NCBI RefSeq assembly: GCF_016808095.1
Contig: NC_068970.1
Span: 27,324,501-27,388,500 of the forward strand
Source: Vigna angularis
Lineage: Eukaryota; Streptophyta; Magnoliopsida; Fabales; Fabaceae
Reading direction: 5' to 3'
Length of the DNA: 64,000 nucleotides
Positions 22,480-35,329 of this stretch are shown one piece after another (the first letter of the stretch is position 1; every line of letters starts with the position of its first letter). Under the pieces are notes generated by a model that had not been told where the DNA came from, did no database searches, and was given only the letters and a program-made list of their open reading frames with translations. A program made the translations under genes and the position numbers.

Positions 22480-24250
22480 ATGGGAGTTTGCACATCGAAG
22501 CCACAGAAGGCGAACCCTTACGCGCTTCGCGAAGCGGAAGCCGAAGCCGACCCTTCGCAAATCCCAAAAGCCCCACTTAGTCCTGCCGCAGCCGAGAACC
22601 ACCGCCGGAAAGATGACGTCGCCGCCGGGAAACAGTCTCCGTTCTTCCCGTTCTACAGCCCGAGCCCCGCGCGCTTCCTGAAAAAGTCTCCAGCGCCGGC
22701 GGGAGGGAGCAGGAGCGCGGCCTCCACGCCGAGGAGGTTCTTCCGGAGGCCGTTCCCTCCGCCGTCGCCGGCTAAGCACATAAGGGCTGTGCTGACGCGG
22801 CGGCAGGGAAAGAAGGCGGCGGCAGCTGCGATATCGGAGGAGGGGGAGGATGGCGGTGGAGCTGCGGCGGATTTGGATAAGAGGTTTGGGTTTTCCAAGG
22901 AGTTCACGAGTAGGTTGGAAGTTGGTGAAGAAGTGGGTCGAGGGCATTTTGGGTATACTTGTTCTGCTAGGTTCAAGAAGGGTGAGCTTAAGGGTCAACA
23001 AGTGGCTGTTAAGGTCATACCAAAATCAAAGGTTAATCTTTTTTATGTTCAATCTTAATCTTAATCATCATATGCCCTTCTGCCTTACATTTGGTGCGTC
23101 ACTTGGAACACTTGGCAGTTCTGAGATTGTCGTTGAGTTCCAACTAGTTTGGGTCGTTTACTGGAGAAAACTTGAGGTTTTATGTCCTTTTCGATGATTT
23201 TTTGTATAGAAGGAATTAGGACTATTGTTTTCATCTTCACCCTCTTTTTTTGCCAGATGACAACAGCAATTGCTATTGAAGATGTGAGAAGGGAGGTGAA
23301 AATATTGCGAGCTTTGAATGGACACAGCAATTTGATACAGTTCTATGATGCGTTTGAAGACCAAGATAACGTGTACATTGTAATGGAGTAAGTTTGGGAT
23401 GTTTGTTTCTGTTTATCTTCAAAGCTATGTTGTAGCTGTAGTGCTCTCGGGCCATCCTAGTGAAGTTTAACAATAACTTTTCTTTTAGCTCAAATAAAAT
23501 ATCTTATCATAACAATATATGATACAACCTTTTTAGTGACACCTGCACTATGTATTAGGTTATCATATTTTTGTTTATAGAATACCTATTGGTCGTTGAT
23601 TTTTCTTTTTTGCTTTATACTGTTTTTGTAACCAGCTGGATCTTATTGACAATTCAGGTTATGTGAAGGGGGGGAGCTCTTAGATATGATATTATCAAGG
23701 TAATTTCATTTAACAGACCTGCTTTACTTTACATTCTATACTGATAAGAAAGTTGACCTTTGGAATTGCGCCTTGCCACTAACTAACTACACGGTTAATT
23801 TTTTTCTTTAGGGGAGGGAAATACTCAGAAGATGATGCAAAGGCTGTAATGGTGCAGATTCTAAATGTTGTTGCATTTTGTCATCTTCAGGGTGTTGTGC
23901 ACCGAGACCTTAAGCCAGAGGTGAGCATATGGTTAAAGCCTCTGAATCTTCTATATTTCCAGAGTCATGTAAACACTAGCTAGGCATGGAAATGGTTAGC
24001 TGGGCATGGGTGGATTACCCATTTGTAACTGAATTTTACACCCTTCCCCAAAGAAGCCCCTCATTCTTATCTCACAGGTAAATGTTTGATGAAGCTCTCT
24101 AACTTATCTACATGAGGAGTCCTAGCTACAGTTCACCAGTCACTTGGGCACCAGCTCTAACATTAGCTTACTTAATATATATATTTTGGTGGTTAGGAAA
24201 CAAAGTAAACCATAAATAATAGCAAAGAAAATCCCCTAAATAAATTGCTT

Positions 24251-24332
<82 letters not shown>

Positions 24333-26567
24333 AAAGGTTAGATTGACTCATTGAATATGAATTTCAACTTGGAATATTATGTAACCTGCTTGTATTTTTC
24401 TTTTCAGAATTTTTTGTACACTAAAAAGGATGAAAGTTCTGAGTTGAAAGCTATAGACTTTGGGTTATCAGATTTTGTCAGACCAGGTCTTCCTTTACAA
24501 GTCCTTACCTGGTAGTTGGTAGTAGTATCCTTTACATCATGAGACCTTGGGAATGATATTGTTTCTTGAATTGCGTCTTACAGATGAAAGGCTTAATGAT
24601 ATTGTTGGAAGTGCATATTATGTGGCCCCTGAAGTTCTCCATAGATCTTACAGCACAGAGGCTGATGTGTGGAGTATAGGCGTGATAGCATATATTCTTT
24701 TATGTGGTAGTCGTCCATTTTGGGCTCGAACGGAGTCTGGTATTTTCAGGGCAGTTCTGAAAGCTGATCCTAGCTTTGATGAAACACCGTGGCCATCTTT
24801 ATCTTCAGAAGCAAAGGATTTTGTCAAACGCTTACTGAATAAGGACCCACGGAAGCGGATATCTGCTGCTCAGGCTCTAAGTCAGTTTTTCTTTTACCTA
24901 TATCATCATTCATATCTAGTAAGATATTTTTCAAGCTTCCACCAATAATCTTTAGCTTGCAGGTCATCCTTGGATACGAAATTACAACAATGTAAAAGTT
25001 CCACTTGATATTTTAATATTTAAGCTCATGAAGACATATATGAGATCATCGTCCTTACGCAAGGCTGCCTTAAGGGTGCGTGCTTCTGACCACAAGTGTT
25101 TGCAATTTAGTTTTCTTTTAGTAATTGACTAATTAATTATATTTGTCTCTTTCACAGGCCTTGTCAAAGACACTGACTGCAGATGAACTCTACTATCTGA
25201 GGGAGCAATTTTCACTGCTAGAACCAAGCAAAAATGGCAGCATATCTTTAGAGAATGTTAACAAGGTTAGTCATCACACAATGTGTATGAAGTTTATCTA
25301 TGTTAGATTCCACAAGCTTTTCTAATTCATACATTCTGGGCAGGCCTTGATGAAATATGCAACAGATGCCATGAAAGAGTCTCGCATCCCTGACTTTCTT
25401 TCCTCGGTAAAACTATCATGTTCTGTGTATATAGACATATCTCTTAATTTGATTTGTTTCAATCTTACATGTTCTTTATATTTCTTTTTATGACAGCTGA
25501 ATTCATTACAATATAGAAGGATGGATTTTGAAGAATTTTGTGCAGCTGCGTTAAGTGTGCATCAACTTGAAGCTCTTGATCGATGGGAACAACATGCTCG
25601 CTGTGCCTATGAGCTTTTTGATAAAGATGGAAACAGGGCTATTGTCATTGAAGAGCTTGCTTCAGTACGTTCAGAAAAGAACACTTCACTCTTAGACTAT
25701 TAGCGATTATTCTTGAAGCTGCATTTACCGATATTTCCACTATAACTGATTTATGTATGTGTGTGCTTGTAATTGATGTAGGTTGTAACCCTTCTTTTTG
25801 GAGTGGGGAGTGGGTAGTTACAAAATTTATTAGGAAGAACAGAAAGTACAACTTAGGAGGATAAGGAATCCTCCATAGGCCGTAGGGAAAGTAAAGAAAG
25901 AAAAGAACTAATGGCAGGGGTAGTTACATAGGAAACTAAAACAGATGGAGGGGGTAGTTGCAGAAAATTTATTAGGAAAGAACAGAAAGTGGAAGTAATG
26001 GAGGATAAGAAACTAAAGAACCCAAAAATTAGATGTATAGCAAGGCTTTGAACCATAAAGATGCTTGGCCATAAAACACCACCCTTTCCCATAATAGGTG
26101 AAGAGACTAAAGACCTTAAAAATTCATGCATGGCCCTCCAACCAAATTTAACAAAGGTCTTCCAAAAAAAATTGAGTAACTACATCTGATGGCATCACTT
26201 TGCATAATTTAATGCATATACACTTTCTATCTGCCACTTTATATGGATCTAACAAGTCTGCAGTTATCTGCTACTGATTACTGCTGGATCTGTCAAGAAT
26301 GTACTGATGTGACTCTTGTTAGTGATAGGGTGAACATTTTAAAATTACAGTTGTCTATATACAACTATTTTAGTTCATGAGTATATATGCCTAATCCGCA
26401 TCATATTTCTTCAAAATATTGTTTAGGAACTTGGACTTGGTCCCTCTATCCCTGTTCATGTTGTTCTTCACGATTGGATACGCCACACTGATGGAAAATT
26501 AAGCTTTCTTGGGTTTGTGAAACTATTACACGGTGTATCTAGCCGAAGCCTTGCGAAGGTTCAATAA
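22480..26567 (+). CDS. CRK: CDPK-related protein kinase (CRK family)
   Basis: A Ser/Thr kinase of the plant CRK group: CDPK-like kinases with degenerate EF hands, so often regulated by calmodulin rather than directly by calcium. Exons: 22480-23031, 23257-23387, 23658-23699, 23812-23920, 24408-24486, 24584-24880, 24963-25075, 25158-25265, 25344-25406, 25497-25664, 26427-26567. These give 600 codons with all GT-AG borders in frame. MGVCTSKP carries Gly2 (myristoylation) and Cys4 (likely palmitoylation), so plasma-membrane anchoring is expected. A Pro/Ser/Arg-rich region spans about 50-110. Kinase landmarks: GRGHFG (153-158), Lys178 in VAVKVI, HRD (272-274), DFG (295-297), APE (319-321), HPWI near 405. 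After it lie the autoinhibitory/calmodulin-binding stretch and EF-like repeats; [12 protein letters not shown] is the best preserved. The start is the first ATG giving the myristoylation motif. Intact. Confidence 0.95.
24254..24331. repeat. (TA)n microsatellite in CRK intron 4
   Basis: About 39 uninterrupted TA units lie in the intron between exons 4 and 5, 77 bp before exon 5. Likely highly polymorphic. Confidence 0.95.
25780..26140. repeat. Repeat-like insertion in CRK intron 10
   Basis: Intron 10 (25665-26426) is long for this gene. Inside it a ~55-bp motif occurs twice: AAATTTATTAGGAAGAACAG at about 25825 and AAATTTATTAGGAAAGAACA at about 25967, each followed by GGAGGATAAG. It resembles transposon-derived sequence, but no termini were identified. 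Confidence 0.5.
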
Positions 26568-27883
26568 AATTTAAAGCAGAGGAAGCCTTGTGTGGCTCGA
26601 CTCGACCATATTTGGATTTGTGTCTAGTTGGCGCTGGAACTCATTATTGTGTTGTTATCTGAAGCTCTTGCTAGCACACCCATTTAAAAAAGTACAGGTT
26701 CATAATGAAATGCAACTCTGATTCTTTTTGAAGAAGCTCAAACTGTAAAATAGTCTACAGATCGTTGGTCTAAGAATTAATATATGAATTGTAGAATTAG
26801 ATTAGCTTTGTCTCGATGGTGGTAATAATTTCTTGTCACCTGTATTAATGAATGCTTTTGTATAACCATACGTTTGTGAGTCCGAAAATTTTAATCTTAA
26901 TTTTATGTTTTCTTGTGTTAGTGTAGAATGAGTTACTTTCCTTGTAGCGTTGAAGGAGATTTTAGCTGTTTAAGAAACTAAAATTATAGGAAGTTGCTGC
27001 TGCTGAGCGATTCCAATTTGGAAAGAGTGAAAAATGTCCACCATGATGCACATTCCCATAAGCGGCGTGGTCTTAATCGTAGCCCAGTCAATCGTTTCGT
27101 ATCTATCAATTTTTTTTCAGTTTTCAATATTTTGCTATGGTATTTGTGTTACTTATCGTTTGTACTTCACAAGTATGTAGTTACTCGCTTCTAGGAAACA
27201 GGTGTTGGTTGTATTATGGTTAAGACTTGGCAAAAGTGACTAAATTATACTAAATTATACTAAATTATAATTAACTATATCATAATTAAACTAAAAGAAA
27301 TTAATAATTGAACTTCAATTGCTTTGTTTTAAAGTTGAATTTTAAAAAAATTGAACTTATATCAGTTAATTAATAATTGCACTGAATTTGGTATTTAATT
27401 GTGGAGAAAAAAAACTCGTAAATAAAATATATAATTACATGTCTTTATTTATATAGATTAAAAACTCCATCTGTAAAAAATATTTCTGTTTGTGATTTGA
27501 AATGCTATTGTTTTGTCACTTATATCAGTTTAATATAAAAGATGTGAATATCTTAAAATTATTTTTATTTATTTATTTTAAAGAAAAAAAAATCATCATA
27601 AAGTTTTATGTACATTTATATATTAATATAATATATATATAATAGTATTATATTTTATAACGGTTTTCTCATACACACATTTTTTTTATTTTTACAAATA
27701 TAATTAATTTTATTAATTTACAAAATAATTACCGGTTCTTTGTAATATAATTACAATATAATAAAATTTAGGTTTATTTAAATATATAATCAATTTTAGT
27801 ATAAATTTGATAACATTATTTTAATAAATATTATAATAATAGTTAACTTTTTAAAGGATTATAAGAGAATGTTTATTTATTTT

Positions 27884-27944
<61 letters not shown>

Positions 27945-29439
27945 CTGAAAGATAACGAGTAAACATGCCTTTATTTTTTACTATCTTATGTTAGTGTTGC
28001 GGAAGAACGAGTAAAGCAATTAAGTAAAAGTTTTAAACACTGTTAACTAAACTGTTAGCAGAAAAAGTTTGATTTTTTTAAAACTGAACTAAGAAAATAA
28101 AAAAAAATTAGTATAATTCAGTTTTTATAGTAGTTTAGTTTTTATAATACAAAATAATATAAATAATCCATAATTTATTATAATTAAGTTAATTATGGTC
28201 CTAAATATGGTAAGTTGGCGTAATGAGGGTATATACTAAAATGTGTCGTGTTGGTCTTAATGTTGTACAATCAGGACTGGAGATAGTATTTGGTTGATGA
28301 GTATGTTGAATGAACCCTACAGAAACATCGCCTTGATTACGGAATTTGAACTATCAAATTTGACTATGACTATCAAAAGGAAATAAGTTTTAACCTTGAA
28401 GGAGGAAGAAAGGATGTAAGAGACGAAAGCAAATGAAGGGAATGGAAAATAAGGTTAGTAGTTCAGTCCTCCGCATTCACAAGACGACAGGCACGTCACC
28501 AATGTATCTTATCATGTATTCATTCTACTTCTACACAACCTCACCAGTTATTTAAACTAAAACTAAAAACACATTTCTTCTCATAAAACACACAATGAGG
28601 TTGCTGTCTTGCCAGACACTTGGCAGTTATAATATAAAAAGGGGGCAGTTATTCCAATCCCTATCCCTATTACATCATTCACCGACACAAACAAAAACCT
28701 CATACCAAACAAAACTTCTTTTTTCCTCTGCGTTGTCACACACCTACTTCAACAATCCTTTCTACTTTCTTTACTTTTATTTATCTATATCAAACACACA
28801 CACACACACACTCTTCTCCCTCTCTATCACTTGAACCCCCTCTTTGATCAAACCTATCAAATAATTACCTAACAAGTATATAACAAATTTCTTTTTTCAA
28901 AACTTTAGTCACCACCAATATCATTTCATTCCAATACTTTTCAAACTTTATGAAGGATAAGTTAATTCATTTTAATATTTTTTATTATATTTCTTTCACA
29001 TGGAAATCTTTTTAGACTATTTGTATTTAATTCACTAGTTATTTCTAAGTAAACGGTCAACATTTTTAAACTAATGTTGGTGGAAGGTCATTTCGAATTC
29101 TAAGTTTCTATAAATTATATGCTTTCTCAATTGGTGGATAGTTACAAATTAAACATATTTACATATCAATTACACTTATAGACTTTTGGATCGTAATTAA
29201 ATCAATTCTAATTAAAAATCTATTTCAAAATTTATAAATACATAAATGTAATTGCATTATAAATTTAAGATTTCACTGTGATAATTAATGAAATACATAT
29301 AACTCTTAGTAAGTCAAAGTTTCTATGATGAATTCCAACCTATTCAACTTGGAATTTAGAAACAAAGAATTAAGGATAATTTTGTGAAAGACCTAAGACA
29401 TGTTAGAGAATTAGGAAAAAGTAAAAGGGTTCATTATTC
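26568..29439. other. CRK 3' flank and AT-rich intergenic DNA
   Basis: The 3' UTR probably extends to about 26900. 27230-28200 is very AT-rich and includes an (AT)n tract at 27891-27940. At about 28620-28860 there is promoter-like sequence (TATAATATAAAAAGGGGG, then a C/T-rich leader and a (CA)n run) with no gene after it. No coding sequence is recognised. Confidence 0.55.
27891..27940. repeat. (TA)n microsatellite
   Basis: About 25 TA units in AT-rich intergenic DNA. Confidence 0.95.
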
Positions 29440-29514
29440 TCCAACAAAAGCATGGGAGGGAAACCTACCTAAACTTCACAGCATTTTAATAATTTGGCAG
29501 TTTCTTTACATCAC

Positions 29515-29770
29515 CATAAGTTTCTTTCTGCAGTCCCGCACAAAAGAAAATTTCCATTTTATCCTTTTCTTTTCAATTGTACAATCTAAAAATTAAAAAT
29601 AACTTGCCATTTTTTAGATTTAAATTAACGAAAGTCTTTTCTTAAGGGACAAGTGATTTTCACATTACACATGAAAATCATTTTTAATTTTTGGATTGTA
29701 CAATGTAAAGTTGAAAAATGATTGGGAAATTTATTTTGTGGGGTGCAGAAAAAATAGGTACGGAGGTGGA
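29515..29770. mobile_element. Inverted-repeat (MITE-like) element
   Basis: The left arm has TTTCTTTCTGCAGTCCCGCA, then TTGTACAATCTAAAAATTAA. The complement of the right arm reads TTTTTTCTGCACCCCACAAA, then TTGTACAATCCAAAAATTAA. The arms are roughly 100 bp, imperfect, with a short spacer near 29620-29660. No coding capacity. Exact ends and target duplication not determined. Confidence 0.55.
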
Positions 29771-29814
29771 AGAAGGAACTGTCGAATAATTTCGTACTAA
29801 CATCTGAAAAAAAA

Positions 29815-30599
29815 GGTTTCTCCCTACACCACCATATATTTCTCCCTCTACTCTCCAATTTTTTTTTTCAAAAATACAGTAAATATTTTTTATTTTTACT
29901 ATTTATTTTTATACTTTTATTTAAAACCTTAAATCCTCTTTCCCTTTTTATTCATCCCTATGTCGCACCCCACCCCACCCCCACAATCTCATTTCTTTTT
30001 TTCTCTCTTCCCCCATTGTTTTCATTTTTGTTACATCCATTGAGTTAGGTGCTTGATTCGTTTGCTGAAGAGGGATGTGCTTGCTTCGTTGGCTCTTCAA
30101 TAAATTTTGAAATTCATTGTCAATATTTGTTGAAGACATTTACAGATTTTGAAATCTGTTTCAAGTCTCCATTTAAGCATTTGCACCTACGACGAGCTAT
30201 TGCAACCCACCACCACCGTTGACGACCACCAGACCACCTTCTTGAACCAGGAACCTCTTCGACCAAGCTCTTGCACCACCACACCACCACGCACAAAAGC
30301 ACACGACTACCATACACTATGGAGAAAGAACAATCTAGAGAATGAGAGCAAGCCATTTCTGTGGGGGTGTAGGGTGTATATAGTGGGGATCGCGATATGT
30401 TAACAACTAAAATTTGACAACAATTTAACAACGGTCATGTCTTAGCTTCTTATTGAACTGTAGATTTTCTTTTTGCAGTCGCTGTGGTGAAAAGGGACGC
30501 AAATTTACCTTTTTGAGATTTCGAAACTATCCCTCTTTGTACCCTCGTTTTTCAACTTAGATTTCATTTCTCTCTCCCTCTTCATTTCGGTCTTCTCTC
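29815..30599. other. Non-coding repeat-like DNA left of the tandem array
   Basis: GGTTTCTCCCTACACCACCA (29817) recurs inverted near 33890. C- and T-rich tracts and CACCACCACC stretches give only short low-complexity ORFs. 30385-30420 (TTAACAACTAAAATTTGACA) has an inverted counterpart near 33700. No gene. Confidence 0.5.
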
Positions 30600-33350
30600 C
30601 AACCTCCATCAAAACTGTACTTTGCCCAACTCATTGTGGAGCAAAGACCCAATGTGGGTGTTTTAGCAAGGTAGTTCAAGTGCCTCAACATTTGAAGCTA
30701 AGCGATGCTCCAGTAATTGATTACATGGTGCCTGCAACCGATTACTAGTGGCTTAATAGGTACCCCAATTGGGAGAACGTGACCCTCCATGGTGATTTTT
30801 CTGTGCTTAAGGCTGCCTTTGTTCATTGTTTTCAATGAATAACTCCTGTTGGTCATGGTTGATGGTTGCAAGTGCATCAAAACTCATCTTTGTCCAGCCT
30901 ATTATGGAGCAAAGACCCCATGTGAGTGTTTCAGCAAGGTAGTTAAAGTCCCTCAGCACTTGAAGCCGATACATGCCTTGGTAATCAATTATATGGTCTC
31001 TGTAATCGATTACCTGTGGCTTAATGGCTATTTGTACAAAAACTTGCAAGTCACTCCCCAGTTGGGAGAACGTGACTCCCCATGGTGATTTTTCTGTGCT
31101 TAAGGCTGTCTTTGTCCATTTTTTCAATGGATGACTCGTGTTGGTCATGGTTGATGGTTGCAAGTTTATAAAGAAATAAAATAAAATAGAATACAATAGA
31201 AACATGAAACACTAACTTGAAAGTAAACTCATTTAGAAAGCTTAAAAAAATGTGTTTTTGGGAAATTAACTGCATCTAGTACAATGATCTAAAAATTATG
31301 AGTTAATATTCATTTGAAAGATCTTTAAGTCTAGATTCCAACAAAACAAGAATAAACTCATTTAGAGTTTGGTGGAGAAAGTTATCAGCAAAACAACCAG
31401 CAAAGGTCAGACCTGGGATGAATATATAAAACGTTAACTTTAAGGAATTAACTGTACCTACTCAGATGTCCAAAAATTACAAATTAGTAGTCATTTGAAA
31501 GTTCTTTGAGTCTAGATTCCAAAAAAAAAAAGAATCAACTCATTTGGAGTTCGGTGGAGAAAGTTAAGAGCAAAACAACCAACAAATGTAAGAGTTGACA
31601 GAAATTTGTAAAACGTTAACTTTAAGGAATTAACTGTACCTACTCAGATGTCCAAAAATTACAAACTAGTGGTCATTGGAAATATGTTTGAGTCTAGTTT
31701 CTAGTTAAAAAAGAATCACATCATTTGGAGGTCTGTGGAAAAAATTATGATTAAAATAGTCAGCAAATATCAAAGTTGACAGCACGTTATCTTATACATA
31801 TATCTTTCCCTCTTGTTCACAGATCTATTACTTATTGAAATTTCCTTTTAAAATTTGTTCACTGTAACATGTTCATTGGTGCACTAAACACCACTCATGA
31901 CCATTAAACTCACACACCCATCTAAAATAACAAACATGAAACAATAACTTGAAATTAAACTCATTTAGGAAGCTTAGAAAAACGTTGTTTTTGGGAAATT
32001 AATTTCACCTAGTAAAATGGTCTAAAAATTATGAATTTGTAGTCATTTGAAAACTCTTTGAATCTAGATTCCAACAAAACAAGAATCAATTCATTTGGAG
32101 TTCGGTGGAGAAAGTTAAGTGCAAAACAAGCAACAAAGGTCAAAAAAACAGAGTTGGGAAGTGTTGTTCATCCAACTGGGGAGTATAGTTGAAGTTTCTG
32201 TACAAATGATAATTTTTTCTCTGGTAATCGATTACAGGGTCCCTCTAATCGATTACCAGGGGCTGATTACTGATTTGTACGAAAAGTTACACGTTACTCC
32301 CCAGTTGGGAGAACTTGACTCCCCAAAGTCATTTTTGTGTTCCTATGGATGATTTTTTCCAATTTTTTCATGGATACCTCATGTTTCTTATCATTGATGG
32401 TGTCAAGTATATCAAAACACAGTTTGTCCTACTCAATTGGGGACGAAACAAGGCATAAAGGTGTTTGAACCAAGGTAGGTGAAGTCTTTGACCATTTAGG
32501 AAGCTTACAAAAACGTTGTTTTTGGGAAATTAACTTCACCTAGTACAGTGGTCTAATAATTATGAGTTAGTAGTCATTTGAAAGCTCTTTGAGTCTAGAT
32601 TCCAATAAAAAAAAGAATCAACTCATTTGGAGTTCCGTGGAAAACGTTAAGAGCAAAACAACCAACAAATGTGAGAGTTGACAAGAATATGTAAAACGTT
32701 AACTTTAAGGAATTAACTGTACCTACTCAGATGTCCAAAAATTACAAACTAATAGTCATTGGAAATATGTTTGAGTCTAGTTTCTAATAAAAAAAAGAAT
32801 CACATCATTTGGAGGTATGTGGAAAAGGTTATGATTAAAATAGTCAGCAAATGTCAAAGTTGACACCACGTTATCTTATACGTATATATTTCCCTCTTGT
32901 TCACAGATCTATTACTTATTGAAATTTCCTTTTAAAATTTGTTCACCGTAACATGTTCATTGGTGCACTAAACACCACTCATGACCATTAAACTCACTCA
33001 CCCATCTAAAATAACAAACATGAAACAATAACTTGAAATTAAACTCATTTAGGAAGCTTAGAAAAATGTTGTTTTTGGGAAATTAATTGCACCTAGTACA
33101 ATGGTCTAAAAATTATGAATTTGTAGTCATTTGAAAACTCTTTGAATCTAGATTCCAACAAAACAAGAATCAATTCATTTGGAGTTCGGTGGAGAAAGTT
33201 AAGAGCAAAACAAGCAGCAAAGGTCAGAAAAACAGAGTTCGGGAGTGTTGTTTATCCAGCTGGGGAGTATAGTTGAAGTTTCTGTACAAATGACAATTTT
33301 TTCTCTGGTAATCGATTACAAGACCCCTGTAATCGATTATCAGGGCAGAA
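30600..33350. repeat. Complex tandem-repeat array with higher-order structure
   Basis: Part A (about 30600-31170) is two ~260-280 bp units sharing TGTGGAGCAAAGACCC-type sequence, TTGGGAGAACGTGAC and GATTTTTCTGTGCTTAAGGC. Part B (about 31210-31780) has repeats of ~180 bp with GGAATTAACTGTACCTACTC and AGTCTAGATTCCAA. Part C shows a larger duplication: 31806-32275 is nearly repeated at 32887-33345 (starts CCCTCTTGTTCACAGATCTA), about 1.08 kb apart, with a further partial copy at about 32490-32870. Paired TAATCGATTA palindromes occur at 32225/32246 and 33309/33330. Short ORFs here are not genes. Confidence 0.85.
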
Positions 33351-33399
33351 AATGGCCAGAAATGCTTATGGAGCTCATCTAACTTACATGAAAGTACTT

Positions 33400-33770
33400 A
33401 AATGACATTTTTTTTCTCAATAATCCGGTGAGATTCTAGTGAAGACACGGTGAGACCAATGGTGGAGAGAGAGACGACGGAGAGGGAGTTAGACCACGGA
33501 GACCAATGGTGGAGAGAGATGGGAAAGGGAGAGAGAGTGAGACCGCAAATGAAAATAAATGTTTGCTTCCTGAGATGAAATTGCGAAGAGGAGAAAACCA
33601 ATTTCTCTCTGCCTTTCCAAAATACCCTCAACGTACATTTCATTTTGGAAAAGTAACATTTGAAATGGACCAATTGTCATCCGCCACGTCGCGTTGTCAA
33701 AAAGTTGACAAATTTTTGTTGTTAAAGAAACTTTATCCATATAGTGGGGACCAACATTGATTGAAGTCGT
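33400..33770. repeat. Possible inverted flank of the tandem array
   Basis: On the minus strand this reads TTTAACAACAAAAATTTGTC near 33720 and then C/T-rich leader-like text. It resembles 30385-30600 on the plus strand, as the two ends of an inverted-repeat element would. The matching part is short and imperfect, and no target duplication was found. Confidence 0.4.
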
Positions 33771-35329
33771 TGAAAGTTTAAAAAAATAGGTGAAGCTGTA
33801 CATTTTTTTAACTACCGTGGTTAAATTTTCTGTCAGGGGCAAATGTGGAAGGGGGTGGTGGAGGAAGAAATTTGTGGTGGTGTAGGAAGAAACCCTAAAA
33901 AAAGTTAAAAGGCCCAATCCGTATTAATGGGCCAAAGTGAGTTTCTCTCTACCCCGTGCACCGTCAAGTTTACATGAACTAAAGTCCATTACTATTACCA
34001 AACAAAACTTAAGTGCAGACAAACCAATGTCTGAGCATTTTTAAATTTTTACTTTTCATTTAAACTCAATATTTTTCTATTCTTTTTTTAGAATAAAATT
34101 TATAATTGGAATAAGATTATTATTTTTATTATAATGCTGTTATATATTATGATAAAGTGGTTTTTTCTTTATATCATAAAATTACTGTTTTTCAAATCGT
34201 TAAAATATAATTTTCATTTTTATAAGTATTTAAGTGAAAAATAAATAAATTAGGAATGTAATTTCAAAAAATATACTTTCTGTTTTATAAATAGGAATTT
34301 TTTAGATAAATTAAAGTATGAAAAAAGTAATTTATAATATTATTGTAGGTTGTATTAATGCTGAAAATAATGTGAAATTAGTCAAAATCAAATTTAAAGA
34401 TGGTGGTTACAGTGTTATATTTTAAGAAAATAAAATGTTTTAAATATTGGTTGCAACTTTTGGTTTTTAGTAAATATTTCGTTTTTGTTAATTACATTAT
34501 CTTATGACAAAAATAGAACGTTTGAATTACTCTATTCTTAAGGAAAAAGATTCGCATTGTCTTATATATATTTTTACACAAATGAAGTTAATTATAATTA
34601 AATGAAATAATTATGTTTACTTTTTTAATTATTATTATGAATTTGTTGGAACAACCTTTATGTAAGAACATAAAGAGAAATAAAAAGGAAAAACAAGTGA
34701 TTATTAATTATGGACACATGGACTAATATTCATAAGCATATGAGTACATTGATTACTTTCACTCATGAAATCAAATAAAATGTTATTTTCAATGTTCAAC
34801 CTTTTGAGATTGATGTAGTCATTAATTATGAGATTGTCCTTTACATTATTATAGAGACTATGCCATAATATGCTAGAACCCTTATTTGAGAGAGTTAATC
34901 GATGATTGTGTACTAATGACTTTTTGCATACCATGTTGTGTTATGCTATGTGTGTAGATAGATAGATCATGTAAGAAGTTGATGTTGATTAGTCACGAGG
35001 ATAAGATCTTACCCTAACTTTGGCATATGACTATCACAAAGTTGGTGAATAGTCAAGACTCTTTTTTATCTTAGAGTAAAAGTAGTAATATTGGTGCAAC
35101 AAGTATTATAAAAAACCCTTTCATTTTATATATTGGTAAGGGAAATAATCATGATATTAGTATTATTTATTCTCCATTTACGTTTAAGAATTGTCATTAT
35201 CTACCAAGAGATATTGGCTACTCTAGAGACATCATATTGCATACGAGTAACTAGTGAATGTTTTGTTTACTTTGTTAGATTTGGATGGCCTACTCTTAAA
35301 CATGTAGTAATTATTGACAAAAGTTTATT
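33771..35329. other. AT-rich intergenic DNA
   Basis: 33855-33900 carries GTGGTGTAGGAAGAAACC, related in inverted orientation to 29817. 34000-34650 is AT-rich. 34650-35330 has short ORFs with no family similarity. No gene. Confidence 0.5.

Noticed and set aside
22474..23001. 175-codon minus-strand ORF over CRK exon 1
   Set aside because: Antisense shadow of the GC-rich first exon.
29948..30431. CACCACC-rich ORFs on both strands
   Set aside because: Low-complexity sequence between repeats; no start context or conserved domain.
30849..31275. ORFs of 74-132 codons in the tandem array
   Set aside because: They follow repeat units and change between copies; no protein family.
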